This document shows, piece after piece, positions 54,103 to 63,026 of a stretch of DNA of 64,000 bases. The stretch is taken from the NCBI RefSeq assembly GCF_018413605.1, contig NZ_JAHCDN010000001.1, positions 1,550,001 through 1,614,000 on the forward strand. Reading direction: 5' to 3'. The position numbers and the translations under genes are program-made. Origin of the DNA: Variovorax sp. PCZ-1 (GTDB lineage: Bacteria > Pseudomonadota > Gammaproteobacteria > Burkholderiales > Burkholderiaceae_C). The notes under the pieces are model-generated. The model saw only the letters and a program-made list of their open reading frames with translations, was not told where the DNA came from and did no database searches. Each line of letters opens with the position of its first letter. Positions within the stretch are counted from its first letter, which is position 1.

Positions 54103-55305
54103 ATGAATCCTTTGCTCCAGAAACTGCAGCCCTACCCGTTTGAGCGGCTGCGCCAATTGTTTGCCACCGTTACACCCTGCCCCGCGCATCGCGCGATCAG
54201 CCTTGGTATTGGCGAGCCCAAGCATGCCACGCCACTGTTCATCAAAGAAGCTTTGAATGACAACTTCAAAGGTTTGGCGGCTTATCCTGCGACGGGTGGT
54301 GAGCCCGTTTTGAAAGAAGCTTGCGCGGCTTGGCTCAAGCGGCGCTATGGCTTGGAAGTTGACCCGAAAACCCAAATCCTGCCTGTGAACGGTTCGCGTG
54401 AGGCGCTGTTTTCGCTGACGCAGACGGTGATTGATCCGACGAGGGATGCAGTGGTCGTCAGCCCGAATCCTTTTTATCAAATCTACGAAGGCTCGGCTTT
54501 GCTCGCAGGGGCGCGGCTGCATTTCGCGCCGAGTGATGCGAAACGTAACTTTGCGGTGGATTGGGCGAGCGTGCCAGATGATGTGTGGGCAAAAACGCAG
54601 CTGGTTTTCGTTTGCTCACCAGGCAACCCCACGGGTGCGGTGATGCCCTTGGATGAATGGAAGCGCTTGTTTGCTTTGCAAGATCGTTTCGGCTTTGTGA
54701 TTGCATCCGACGAGTGCTACAGCGAGATCTATTTTCAGGGCGGCCCTCCGTTGGGTGGACTTGAAGCTGCTACGAAGCTTGGGCGAGACTTCAAAAACCT
54801 CGTGATGATGACTTCACTCTCCAAGCGTAGCAACGCGCCCGGCATGCGCAGCGGCTTTGTGGCGGGCGATGCGGCGCTCATGAAGCAATTCCTTCTTTAC
54901 CGTACCTACCACGGCAGCGCCATGAGCCACACGATTCAAGCGGCCAGCGCAGCAGCTTGGAACGATGAAGCGCACGTGATCGCCAACCGCGAGCAATACC
55001 GCACGAAATTTGCTCAAGTCACACCCGTTCTCAGCAGCGTGCTCGATGTGAAACTGCCTGATGCGGCCTTCTACCTCTGGGCAAAAATTCCGCCGAACGT
55101 GTGCGGCGGCTCGGATACAGCCTTCGCTACCGACCTCCTCGCCCAATACAATGTCACGGTGCTGCCTGGCAGCTATCTAGCGCGTGAGCAAGACGGCCAC
55201 AACCCCGGCACAGGCTACATCCGCATGGCACTCGTGGCTGAAACGGCAGAGTGCTTGGAAGCGGCGCAGCGGATTGCTGAATTTGTACGTAGTAACAAGT
55301 CATAG
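54103..55305 (+). CDS. dapC: Succinyldiaminopimelate aminotransferase
   Basis: A 400-residue fold-type I PLP enzyme: SLGIGEPKHATPLFI, AYPATGGEPVLKEA, CSPGNPTGAVM and the PLP Lys241 in SLSKRSNAPGMRSGF. DapC converts N-succinyl-2-amino-6-oxopimelate to N-succinyl-diaminopimelate in lysine and peptidoglycan synthesis. The setting with dapD and dapE supports this over a generic aminotransferase. The ATG at 54103 (MNPLLQKLQPYPFERL) is the family start. Confidence 0.93.
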   Translation: MNPLLQKLQPYPFERLRQLFATVTPCPAHRAISLGIGEPKHATPLFIKEALNDNFKGLAAYPATGGEPVLKEACAAWLKRRYGLEVDPKTQILPVNGSREALFSLTQTVIDPTRDAVVVSPNPFYQIYEGSALLAGARLHFAPSDAKRNFAVDWASVPDDVWAKTQLVFVCSPGNPTGAVMPLDEWKRLFALQDRFGFVIASDECYSEIYFQGGPPLGGLEAATKLGRDFKNLVMMTSLSKRSNAPGMRSGFVAGDAALMKQFLLYRTYHGSAMSHTIQAASAAAWNDEAHVIANREQYRTKFAQVTPVLSSVLDVKLPDAAFYLWAKIPPNVCGGSDTAFATDLLAQYNVTVLPGSYLAREQDGHNPGTGYIRMALVAETAECLEAAQRIAEFVRSNKS

Positions 55306-55325
55306 CGTGCACAGCAAAAAATACC

Positions 55326-55475
55326 AATACCGGACGCAAAAGCCGCAAAAGTTGCGCAAAAGTCGCAGAAAATACCGAATACCATTTGAGGTTTCAAGAA
55401 AGCCATTTCTTCCCTTCTTTCGAATGTCTTTTTTGCGTCTTTTGCGCAACTTTTGCGCCCTTTGCGTCCGGTATT
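55326..55475. repeat. CGCAAAAGTTGCGC palindrome, copy B
   Basis: The arm 55326-55372 (AATACCGGACGCAAAAGCCG at its start) is the inverse of 55429-55475 (ending TTTGCGTCCGGTATT) with about five mismatches over 47 bases. A 56-base loop separates the arms. It fills the dapC-dapD gap, 28 bases before the dapD start. Confidence 0.92.
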
Positions 55476-55503
55476 TCCTCTTTCCAATCCAACTAATTCA
55501 ATC

Positions 55504-56328
55504 ATGACCCAACAACTCCAAACCATCATCGATACCGCCTGGGACAACCGCGCCAATATCTCTCCCACATCTGCCCCCGCAGAAGTGCGCGAAGCTGTGG
55601 AGCATGTGATCAGCCAGCTCAACAAAGGCCAGCTGCGCGTTGCCACCCGCGAATCTGTGGGCAAGTGGACGGTGCATCAGTGGGTGAAGAAAGCCGTGTT
55701 GCTGTCTTTCCGCTTGAATGACAACGAGATCGTCAAAGCCGGTGACTTGGGCTTCTACGACAAGGTGAAAACCAAATTCGCACACCTCACTCCTGAAGAG
55801 ATGAAAGCCACCGGCGTTCGCGTCGTGCCGCCAGCTGTGGCGCGTCGTGGCAGTTACATCGCCAAGGGCGCGATTCTGATGCCGTCATATGTGAATATCG
55901 GCGCATATGTCGATGAAAACACCATGGTGGACACCTGGGCCACGGTGGGCTCCTGCGCCCAGATCGGTAAAAACGTGCACCTCTCAGGCGGCGTGGGCAT
56001 CGGCGGCGTGCTGGAGCCGCTGCAAGCTGGCCCCACCATCATTGAAGACAACTGCTTTATCGGCGCGCGCTCGGAAGTCGTTGAAGGTGTGGTGATCGAA
56101 GAGAACTCTGTGATCTCAATGGGCGTGTATATCGGTCAAAGCACCAAGATTTATGACCGCGCTACTGGCGAAGTGCACTATGGCCGCGTGCCAGCAGGCT
56201 CAGTGGTGGTGAGCGGCAATTTGCCTTCTGCAGACGGCAAGTATTCGCTGTATTGCGCTGTGATCGTGAAGAAGGTGGATGCGCAAACCCGCGCCAAGAC
56301 TTCTCTGAACGATTTGCTGCGCGATTAA
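55504..56328 (+). CDS. dapD: Tetrahydrodipicolinate N-succinyltransferase
   Basis: A 274-residue trimeric left-handed beta-helix enzyme that succinylates tetrahydrodipicolinate. Hexapeptide repeats run from about 105 to 240 ([40 protein letters not shown]). [20 protein letters not shown] and the C-terminal [10 protein letters not shown] are typical. The ATG at 55504 gives the standard start. Confidence 0.97.
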   Translation: MTQQLQTIIDTAWDNRANISPTSAPAEVREAVEHVISQLNKGQLRVATRESVGKWTVHQWVKKAVLLSFRLNDNEIVKAGDLGFYDKVKTKFAHLTPEEMKATGVRVVPPAVARRGSYIAKGAILMPSYVNIGAYVDENTMVDTWATVGSCAQIGKNVHLSGGVGIGGVLEPLQAGPTIIEDNCFIGARSEVVEGVVIEENSVISMGVYIGQSTKIYDRATGEVHYGRVPAGSVVVSGNLPSADGKYSLYCAVIVKKVDAQTRAKTSLNDLLRD

Positions 56329-56377
56329 CGACTTGCTGGGCAAGGGATTTGCAGGCAGAATACTGTAACTCCTTGTT

Positions 56378-56450
56378 TTTAAGGCATTTTAGGCAGTTTG
56401 CCGGCACGGAATCTGCGCAGAGTGCTATGATTTATGTAGCATTTCGCGCA
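56378..56450 (+). repeat. Dispersed palindromic repeat, copy 13 (forward)
   Basis: TTTTTAAGGCATTTTAGGCA, TTGCCGGCACGGAATCTGCG, GAGTGCTATGATTTATGTAG. It lies between dapD and pilU. Confidence 0.9.
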
Positions 56451-56478
56451 ACATACTGAATGATGTGAGGAGCACAGC

Positions 56479-57633
56479 ATGGGCATGATGGAGCGAATTT
56501 TGAAGCTGATGGCCGAGAAAAAGGCATCGGATGTGTACCTGTCTGCCTTTGCGCCTGCCACCATCAAGATCAATGGCCAAAGCGTGCCGATCAACAGCCA
56601 GCATTTGCCTGCCGATGCAGTCAAAAATTTGCTCGCTGAAGTGCTTCCGCCTACAAGAATCGAAGAGCTGGAAGAAACCAACGAACTCAACATGGCGCAC
56701 GCGATTGATGGCGTTGGCAATTTCCGTATCTCCGCCATGAAGCAGCGCGGGACGTACGCCTGCGTGATCCGCTATATCGCTACCGATATTCCTTTGCTGG
56801 AAAGCCTGCATGTGCCGGCCAGCTTGGCAGACATGATCATGGAAAAGCGTGGCCTGATCTTGATGGTCGGCGCGACGGGTGCTGGCAAATCCACCACGCT
56901 GGCCGCCATGATGGATTACCGCAATCAGCGCATGCCTGGCCACATCCTGACTGTGGAAGATCCGGTGGAATTCATCTTCACCAACAAGAAATCCATCGTG
57001 AATCAGCGCGAGGTGGGCTCAGATACGCATGCCATGCAAACCGCCCTGAAAAACGCCCTGCGCCAAGCGCCCGATGTGATTTTGATTGGCGAGATTCGAG
57101 ACCGCGAAACCATGAGCGCGGCCATTGCCTATGCGCAATCCGGCCACCTCTGCTTGGCTACCATGCACGCCAACAACAGCTATCAAGCGCTCAACCGTAT
57201 CTTGAGCTTCTACCCCGTGGAAGTGCGCCCGACCATGCTGGGCGATTTGGCCTCTGCTCTGAAAGCCATCGTTTCCCAGCGCCTCTTGCGCACGGTGCAA
57301 GGCACGCGCACGCCCGCCGTGGAGATCATGTACAACACGAAGTTGGTGCAAGATTTGATCGAAAAAGGCGATTTTTCTGGCGTGAAAGAAGCCATGGAAA
57401 AATCCATGACCGATGGCTCACAAACTTTCGAGCAAGACATCGCTCGCCTCATCGTGGAAGGCACCGTGGAGCGCAAAGAGGGTATCAACCACTCAGACAG
57501 CCCAACCAACTTGATGTGGCGCTTGGCCAATGACTTTGAAGCCGCCAAGAAAGCCGCTGAAGAGCCTGAGGAAGAAGAAGATCATGGCCCTTCGTTCACA
57601 GAAATTACGCTGGATGTGAAGACCACTGTGTAG
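56479..57633 (+). CDS. pilU: Type IV pilus retraction ATPase PilU
   Basis: A 384-residue hexameric secretion-type ATPase: N-terminal [20 protein letters not shown], Walker [11 protein letters not shown] (about 131-140), Asp box VEDPVEF, Walker [15 protein letters not shown] and the His box [11 protein letters not shown]. The acidic C-terminus ([13 protein letters not shown]) distinguishes PilU from PilT. It assists PilT in pilus retraction. It sits within the dap cluster, as in related Burkholderiales. GGAG precedes the ATG. Confidence 0.93.
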   Translation: MGMMERILKLMAEKKASDVYLSAFAPATIKINGQSVPINSQHLPADAVKNLLAEVLPPTRIEELEETNELNMAHAIDGVGNFRISAMKQRGTYACVIRYIATDIPLLESLHVPASLADMIMEKRGLILMVGATGAGKSTTLAAMMDYRNQRMPGHILTVEDPVEFIFTNKKSIVNQREVGSDTHAMQTALKNALRQAPDVILIGEIRDRETMSAAIAYAQSGHLCLATMHANNSYQALNRILSFYPVEVRPTMLGDLASALKAIVSQRLLRTVQGTRTPAVEIMYNTKLVQDLIEKGDFSGVKEAMEKSMTDGSQTFEQDIARLIVEGTVERKEGINHSDSPTNLMWRLANDFEAAKKAAEEPEEEEDHGPSFTEITLDVKTTV

Positions 57634-57667
57634 CAGCGATGATTGCCCAAGCGTTAAACTTAGGGCA

Positions 57668-58900
57668 ATGCAAGATACCCTCGCCACCCTGCGCCTCGCA
57701 GAGCAACTGATCGCCCAAGACAGCACCACGCCGCACGATGCTGGCTGCATGGACATCATCACCGCGCGCCTCAAGCCTTTGGGCTTTGAATGCACCATCA
57801 TCGACAGCGGCCCCGAGACTTTCCGTGTGCGCAACCTTTGGGCAAAACGGACTGCATTTTTAAAGCCAAAAGCATCGATTCCCGGCATAGAATCTGCGCA
57901 AGATGCTACTGATTTAATAGCAATTAAAACGCTGGTGTTTGCTGGCCATACCGATGTGGTGCCCACCGGCCCGCTCGATCAATGGAGCAGCCCGCCCTTC
58001 GTGCCCACCCACAAAGACGGCAAGCTTTATGGCCGTGGCGCAAGCGATATGAAAACATCTCTGGCTGCGATGGTCGTGGCTTGTGAAGAATTTGTCGCCA
58101 AGCATTCCGATGCGCCATTGAATATCGCCTTCCTCCTCACCAGCGATGAAGAAGGCCCAGCACTCGATGGCACGGTGAAAGTTTGCGAATGGCTCACAGC
58201 GCGTGGCGAGAAGATTGATATGTGCATCGTCGGCGAGCCCACCAGCGTGGAGCGCACCGGCGACATGATCAAGAATGGGCGCAGAGGCACGATGAGTGGC
58301 AAGCTCACCGTCAAAGGCATCCAAGGCCATATCGCCTACCCGCACCTCGCGCGCAACCCCATCCACATGGCTGCGCCCGCACTCGCTGCACTCACAGCCG
58401 TTGAATGGGACAAAGGCAATGCCTACTTCCCGCCCACCACATGGCAGATCAGCAATATCCATGGCGGTACGGGTGCGAGCAACGTGATCCCTGGAAACGT
58501 GATCATTGATTTCAACTTCCGCTTCTGCACGGAATCCACGCCTGAAGCTTTGCAAAAGCGTTTGACCGATGTGTTGCACACCAACGGCCTCTCAGCAGCA
58601 GACTACGACCTCGCTTGGACCATCGGTGGCCTGCCCTTCCTCACTCCCGTGGTTGAAGGCAAAGGCAGCTTGATCGGCGCCGTCCGCGAAGCGATCCAAG
58701 CCGAAACTGGCATCAAAACCGAGCTCTCCACCACCGGCGGCACGAGCGATGGCCGCTTCATCGCTCAGATCTGCAAACAAGTCATTGAGCTCGGCCCACC
58801 GAACGCCACCATTCACAAAATCAATGAGCATGTTGCGGTGGCAGACATCGAGCCACTCAAGAATATTTACCGCAAAGTATTAGAGAATCTGTCGGCATGA
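57668..58900 (+). CDS. dapE: Succinyl-diaminopimelate desuccinylase with repeat-encoded insert
   Basis: A zinc peptidase-family enzyme that hydrolyses N-succinyl-LL-diaminopimelate. Metal ligands are in [39 protein letters not shown] and the late [18 protein letters not shown]. At 410 residues it is about 26 longer than usual: residues 62-87 ([20 protein letters not shown] and on) come from a palindromic repeat inserted in frame between NLWAKR and TLVFAGHTD, just before the first metal ligand. The rest is intact, so the enzyme is probably functional. Confidence 0.95.
   Translation: MQDTLATLRLAEQLIAQDSTTPHDAGCMDIITARLKPLGFECTIIDSGPETFRVRNLWAKRTAFLKPKASIPGIESAQDATDLIAIKTLVFAGHTDVVPTGPLDQWSSPPFVPTHKDGKLYGRGASDMKTSLAAMVVACEEFVAKHSDAPLNIAFLLTSDEEGPALDGTVKVCEWLTARGEKIDMCIVGEPTSVERTGDMIKNGRRGTMSGKLTVKGIQGHIAYPHLARNPIHMAAPALAALTAVEWDKGNAYFPPTTWQISNIHGGTGASNVIPGNVIIDFNFRFCTESTPEALQKRLTDVLHTNGLSAADYDLAWTIGGLPFLTPVVEGKGSLIGAVREAIQAETGIKTELSTTGGTSDGRFIAQICKQVIELGPPNATIHKINEHVAVADIEPLKNIYRKVLENLSA
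57855..57926 (+). repeat. Dispersed palindromic repeat, copy 14 (forward), inside dapE
   Basis: TTTTTAAAGCCAAAAGCATC, CCCGGCATAGAATCTGCGCA, GATGCTACTGATTTAATAGC. It is read in the forward frame without stops and accounts for the dapE insert. Confidence 0.92.
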
Positions 58901-59364
58901 ACACTTTAAAAATTTTCGTCGCCACGATGACGGGTACGGCCGAATATGTGGCGCAAGCCATTCAAATGGATTGCACGGATCTGGTGAGCAATATCGAAGT
59001 CACCATGATGGATGGCTTGAAGAGCGATGCGTTCGAAGACCGTGATTGTTTGTATTTGATCTGCTCTAGCACCTATGGCGCGGGCGACGTGCCAGATAAC
59101 GGCGCAGCTTTGTATGCCTCGCTGGATGATGAGCCACGCGATCTCTCGCATGTGCGCTACGGCGTGATCGCGCTGGGAGATTTCGGCAGCTATCCAAATA
59201 CTTTTGCTGGCGGCGGCAAACGCTTTGATGAGCGCTTAGAAGGCTTGGGCGCCAAGCGTATCGGCGAGATCTTCACGCATGATGCCTCCGGCGGCACGAT
59301 GCCTGAGACGGATGGCGCGGCTTGGGCCCGGGAATGGCTCTCTACTGCCATGTCTACTGCTTGA
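58897..59364 (+). CDS. Flavodoxin-like protein (MioC type)
   Basis: A 155-residue FMN-binding electron carrier: [19 protein letters not shown] phosphate loop, [18 protein letters not shown] and [20 protein letters not shown]. It overlaps the dapE stop by four bases (ATGA). The partner is unknown; MioC-like flavodoxins serve biotin synthase and other radical enzymes in other bacteria. Confidence 0.88.
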   Translation: MNTLKIFVATMTGTAEYVAQAIQMDCTDLVSNIEVTMMDGLKSDAFEDRDCLYLICSSTYGAGDVPDNGAALYASLDDEPRDLSHVRYGVIALGDFGSYPNTFAGGGKRFDERLEGLGAKRIGEIFTHDASGGTMPETDGAAWAREWLSTAMSTA

Positions 59365-59390
59365 TTGCTTGACTCTTGCTCGTTCTGGGG

Positions 59391-59708
59391 GATCGCTCTA
59401 CCTGTGCGTTTTGCTCCGTGTCCCCCGGCGGCGTGAATCTTTATTTTTTGCCGACAAGCTTGTTTCGCCGCCTCCTCCTTTACCTACGCAAAACGCACAG
59501 GTAGCGCGATCTTGCGAGCGTAGTGGTATGCGACGAAAGAATTGCCCTTCGCATCAAAGGCTTGCGCAAAAACTCTGCTCGTCGCAGCCACCGACATGGC
59601 GCATGCATCGCAGCAAAATAAAGGAGGAGGCGGGGCAAGTATTTCAGCGAATTGATGTAGCGCTAAACCCCGCCGGGGGACATTTGCGGAGGTGCGTGCG
59701 CCATGTCG
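59391..59708. repeat. Complex interleaved inverted-repeat element (about 320 bp)
   Basis: Several long inverted pairs overlap: 59391-59414 with 59488-59511 (24 bp, one mismatch), 59419-59431 with 59670-59682 (13 bp), 59468-59482 with 59619-59633 (15 bp, perfect), 59528-59535 with 59578-59585, and 59591-59603 with 59696-59708 (12-13 bp). Some pairs cross rather than nest. The region 59365-59745 contains no supportable gene. Confidence 0.8.
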
Positions 59709-59745
59709 GTGGAGGGTTCAGCAGAAACAACTCCGCAAAAATAAC

Positions 59746-60702
59746 TCACCGAGCAAAGAATTCCACAATCAAAGCCCGCAGCCATTGATTGGCTGGATCG
59801 GTATGTACGCGTCGATGCCAGAACATTTTCAGCTCGAAGGCGGGCATGTTCACGGGATGCGGAAGCACTTGAAGTTTGAAGGCCTCTGCACATTGCTGCG
59901 CCAGCTTCTCAGGCACGGTAGCGATCAAATCCGTCTGACTGACGATCTGAGGCACGCTTAAGAAATTAGGCACGCGCAGGCGCACCTTGCGTGATTCGCT
60001 GCCTTGAGAAATGCTTTGCAAAGTCTCATCGGCTTTGGTGTGCCCCGTGCCTTCCGCACGAATCGCGATGTGCTCGGCTTGCAAAAACTTCTCTAGCGTG
60101 AGCTTCGGCTTCTTCGCGGAGAGCATGGGATGCCCTTGCCGCGCGATGCAGACATAGCGCTGCGTGAAGAGTTTGCGCTGATAAAGGCCTTCCGTCACAT
60201 CAGGCAGCCAGCCCACCGCCAAATCCACCTTACCCTCGGCCATCGCCGTGGTGATGCTACCCACGGGTGCATTCGGTTTGGCTTGGTCATCGCGCAAAGT
60301 TTCTAGGGTGAGACCGGGTGCGGCTTGGGCGATATGGGAAAGCAATGGAGGCAGGAAGACGATTTCGCCAATATCCGTCATGGCGATACTGGCTTGCCAA
60401 ACGCTCAGGGCGGGGTCAAAGCTGGCCTTTGCCTGTAAAGACTGGCCAATCGAAGCAAGCGCAGGTTGCAAGGTGGCATGCAAACTCTTGGCGAATTCCG
60501 TGGGCTCCATGCCATTGGGCGCGCGAGTGAGCAGCTCATCACCCAGCGCTTTGCGCAGTCGCCCGAGCGCATTGCTCACTGCAGGCTGCGAGAGCTGCAA
60601 GCGCTGCGCCGCGGTGGCCACGCGCCGCTCTTGCATGAGCACGTCCAGCACGCGCAGCAGGTTCAGATCAAGGCCATCAAGGTTCACAGACTGGGATTTC
60701 AT
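59746..60702 (-). CDS. NahR/NagR-like LysR family regulator
   Basis: A 318-residue LysR activator. The N-terminal helix-turn-helix (LNLLRVLDVLMQERRVATAA, LSQPAVSNALGRLRKALGD) is followed by a ligand domain with AMTDIGEIVFLPPLLSHIA and DLAVGWLP, closely resembling salicylate-responsive NahR. It is divergent from the oxygenase genes with 107 bases between starts, the classical LysR arrangement, so it probably activates them in response to an aromatic acid. Confidence 0.9.
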   Translation of the reverse strand: MKSQSVNLDGLDLNLLRVLDVLMQERRVATAAQRLQLSQPAVSNALGRLRKALGDELLTRAPNGMEPTEFAKSLHATLQPALASIGQSLQAKASFDPALSVWQASIAMTDIGEIVFLPPLLSHIAQAAPGLTLETLRDDQAKPNAPVGSITTAMAEGKVDLAVGWLPDVTEGLYQRKLFTQRYVCIARQGHPMLSAKKPKLTLEKFLQAEHIAIRAEGTGHTKADETLQSISQGSESRKVRLRVPNFLSVPQIVSQTDLIATVPEKLAQQCAEAFKLQVLPHPVNMPAFELKMFWHRRVHTDPANQWLRALIVEFFAR

Positions 60703-60809
60703 GCTGTGAATGATGCCTAAGGGCTTGAGTTTTGTCCATTCATGTGGTGAATGTTGCTTCTTGTTTATTCAATCTTGGCAAATATGCTGCCTTACGCGAC
60801 ACTCTGCTC

Positions 60810-62141
60810 ATGAACGCTCCAATTGCCAACGACATCTTGTCTTCCCCGCAAGCGCAACCCATGTTTTGGGGGAATGCACCCACCAGCCGCGCACCTGGCC
60901 GCATCTACACCGATCAAGAGCTTTATCAACGCGAGCTAGACACTCTCTTCTACAAAGGCCATTGGTGCTACGTCGGCCTCGAATGCGAGATTCCAAAAGC
61001 CGGTGATTTCAAGCGCACAAAGATTGGCGAGCGCAGCGTGGTGATGGTGCGCGAGCGTGGCCGCCCTGGCCAGCCTGATCAAATTCATGTGCTGGAAAAT
61101 CGCTGCGCGCATCGCGGCGTTGCTTTCGTGCGCGAGCGCTCGGGCAATGCGCGAAGCTTTGTCTGCCCTTATCACCAGTGGACTTACAAGCTCAATGGCG
61201 ATTTGGTCGGCCTCACCTTTCGCCAAGGTGTAGATGCTGTGGATGCATGCGGCGAGAAGATCAAACAAGGCGGCATGCCGGAAGATTTTCAGCTTTGCGA
61301 TCACGGTTTAACGAAGCTCAAAGTTGCGCGGCGCGGCGGCGTGGTGTTTGCTTCGTTTGATCATGAAGTCGAGCCGTTTGAAGAGTATCTAGGAGCTGAT
61401 GTGCTCGCGTATTTCGACCGCATCTTTCACAAGCCTTTGAAGCTGCTCGGCATCAACCGCCAGCGCATTCCGGCCAATTGGAAGCTGATGCAAGAAAACA
61501 TCAAAGATCCGTATCACCCTGGCTTGCTGCACACCTGGTTTGTCACCTTCGGCCTCTGGCGTGCGGATCAAAATAGCCAAATGATCATGGATACGCATCA
61601 TCGGCATGCGGTGATGGTGAGTCGTCGCAACGAAGTGAGCAGCAATATCGCAGCGAACGTGACGAGCTTTCGGGAGAACATGAAGCTGCACGATGATCGC
61701 GTGCTCGATGTGGTGCCTGAAGCCTGGTGGAAGCTCAATTGCCCGGTGCAGAAAGCCGAAATCACGCCGACTGTGACGATGATGACACTCTTTCCCTCCC
61801 TCATCATTCAACAGCAGGTCAACAGCTTATCGACGCGGCATATCCAACCCGTGAGCGAAGGCGTGTTTGATTTTGTGTGGACGCATTTTGGCTTTGAAGA
61901 CGACGCCGAGGAGATGACGCGCCGCCGTCTGCGCCAATCCAATCTCTTCGGGCCTGCGGGCTTTGTGAGCGCGGATGATGGCGAAGTGATTGAGTTTGTG
62001 CAGCAGGCTTATCGCGCGAATGAAGAGGCTCGCACGGTGAGCGAGATGGATGGCCAAGAGGTGAAGAATACCGATCACAACGTGACCGAGACGCTCATAC
62101 GCGGCATGTATGCGTATTGGCGCAAGACGCTTTCTATTTAA
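60810..62141 (+). CDS. nagG: Aromatic-ring hydroxylase large subunit, salicylate 5-hydroxylase-like
   Basis: A 443-residue Rieske non-haem iron oxygenase. Rieske ligands are C99, H101, C119 and H122 (NRCAHRGV, CPYHQWTYKL). The mononuclear iron site is in QENIKDPYHPGLLHTWF with H236 and H241. The pattern FGLWRADQNSQM and IIQQQVNSLSTRHIQP follows NagG, the salicylate 5-hydroxylase that makes gentisate. No ferredoxin (NagAb) or reductase (NagAa) gene is in the window. The ATG at 60810 gives the family length. Related substrates such as anthranilate cannot be excluded. Confidence 0.85.
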   Translation: MNAPIANDILSSPQAQPMFWGNAPTSRAPGRIYTDQELYQRELDTLFYKGHWCYVGLECEIPKAGDFKRTKIGERSVVMVRERGRPGQPDQIHVLENRCAHRGVAFVRERSGNARSFVCPYHQWTYKLNGDLVGLTFRQGVDAVDACGEKIKQGGMPEDFQLCDHGLTKLKVARRGGVVFASFDHEVEPFEEYLGADVLAYFDRIFHKPLKLLGINRQRIPANWKLMQENIKDPYHPGLLHTWFVTFGLWRADQNSQMIMDTHHRHAVMVSRRNEVSSNIAANVTSFRENMKLHDDRVLDVVPEAWWKLNCPVQKAEITPTVTMMTLFPSLIIQQQVNSLSTRHIQPVSEGVFDFVWTHFGFEDDAEEMTRRRLRQSNLFGPAGFVSADDGEVIEFVQQAYRANEEARTVSEMDGQEVKNTDHNVTETLIRGMYAYWRKTLSI

Positions 62142-62210
62142 GTTTTATAAGCATTTTTGGCATATCGCCGTCATAGAACCTGCGCAGAGTGCTATTGAAT
62201 TAATAGTAAT
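62142..62210 (+). repeat. Dispersed palindromic repeat, copy 15 (forward)
   Basis: AGTTTTATAAGCATTTTTGG, ATCGCCGTCATAGAACCTGC, GAGTGCTATTGAATTAATAG. It fills the gap between the two oxygenase subunits and ends immediately at the small-subunit ATG, leaving no Shine-Dalgarno sequence there. Confidence 0.9.
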
Positions 62211-62681
62211 ATGAATTTCAACGATTACCTGAATTTAAGCGTCCTGCTCCAGCAAAGCGCACATTTGCTTGATAGCAATGATCTCTCCACCTGGCCAGAT
62301 TTGTTTGTGGCCGATGGCCGATACAAACTGCAATCGCGTGAAAACTTCGATGCCGGCTTGCCGCTTTGCATCATGGATTACGAAAGCCAAGGCATGCTGC
62401 GTGATCGTATCTATGGCGTGCAAAACACGATCTATCACGATCCATATTCGCAGAGGCATGTGTGTGGCGCGCCTTTGATTTCTTCGTTCAACGATTCAGA
62501 GATTCAGTGCGAAAGCAGCTACATCGTCACACGCACGCAGCGCGATGGCATGCCGCAGATCATCAGCACGGGGCGCTATATCGACGTGATCGTTCGTGAT
62601 GGCGAGGCCTTGAAGTTCAAGGCGCGGACTGCGGTTTATGACAATGATCTTTTGCCTAATTCGGTGATTAAGCCGATTTGA
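62211..62681 (+). CDS. nagH: Aromatic-ring hydroxylase small subunit (NagH-like)
   Basis: A 156-residue NTF2-like beta subunit of a Rieske oxygenase: LLDSNDLSTWPDLFVADGRY, CIMDYESQGMLRDRI and SSYIVTRTQRDGMPQIISTG. It gives structure to the alpha3-beta3 oxygenase. The start codon directly follows a palindromic repeat and lacks a ribosome-binding site, so translation may depend on coupling or be weak. Confidence 0.85.
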   Translation: MNFNDYLNLSVLLQQSAHLLDSNDLSTWPDLFVADGRYKLQSRENFDAGLPLCIMDYESQGMLRDRIYGVQNTIYHDPYSQRHVCGAPLISSFNDSEIQCESSYIVTRTQRDGMPQIISTGRYIDVIVRDGEALKFKARTAVYDNDLLPNSVIKPI

Positions 62682-62723
62682 GGTTTTCGCGGTCTTCTTG
62701 TTTCGCTCGTAGGTTTGTACCTG

Positions 62724-62918
62724 CGCCAGATCATGCTGCGTATCCATGCGTCCCCGAACTGCGGCCCGCTTCGCGGTGAGCATCTGCAGTACTCGACATT
62801 GAGGCACGTCACCCAAACTCGCTTCGCTCAAACTAGGGTGACTCTGCGGCCTCAATGTCTCCGTGCTTCGAGCCCGCAGTCCTGATTGGGGCGCACGGAC
62901 ACGCAGCATGCTCTGGCG
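62724..62918. repeat. Long hairpin element (about 195 bp)
   Basis: The outer arms 62724-62755 and 62888-62918 are inverted copies with about four mismatches over 31 bases (CGCCAGATCATGCTGCGT against its inverse). A second inner stem pairs GACATTGAGGC (62795) with GCCTCAATGTC (62849), with CACCC/GGGTG inside it. The region 62682-63026 holds this and the half repeat below but no gene. Confidence 0.85.
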
Positions 62919-62967
62919 CGAGAGATACATTCCAGCGCTCTTATTTTGACCTCACTCGACCTTTCCC

Positions 62968-62993
62968 CCGTTCGGGCTGAGCCTGTCGAAGCC
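62968..62993. repeat. CTTCGACAAGCTCAG repeat, single arm
   Basis: CCGTTCGGGCTGAGCCTGTC is one arm of the family seen at 12011, 35560 and 51986. No partner arm is present. Confidence 0.8.
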
Positions 62994-63026
62994 CTCGCCG
63001 CTCATCTTCCTCGCTATCATTGGTTA

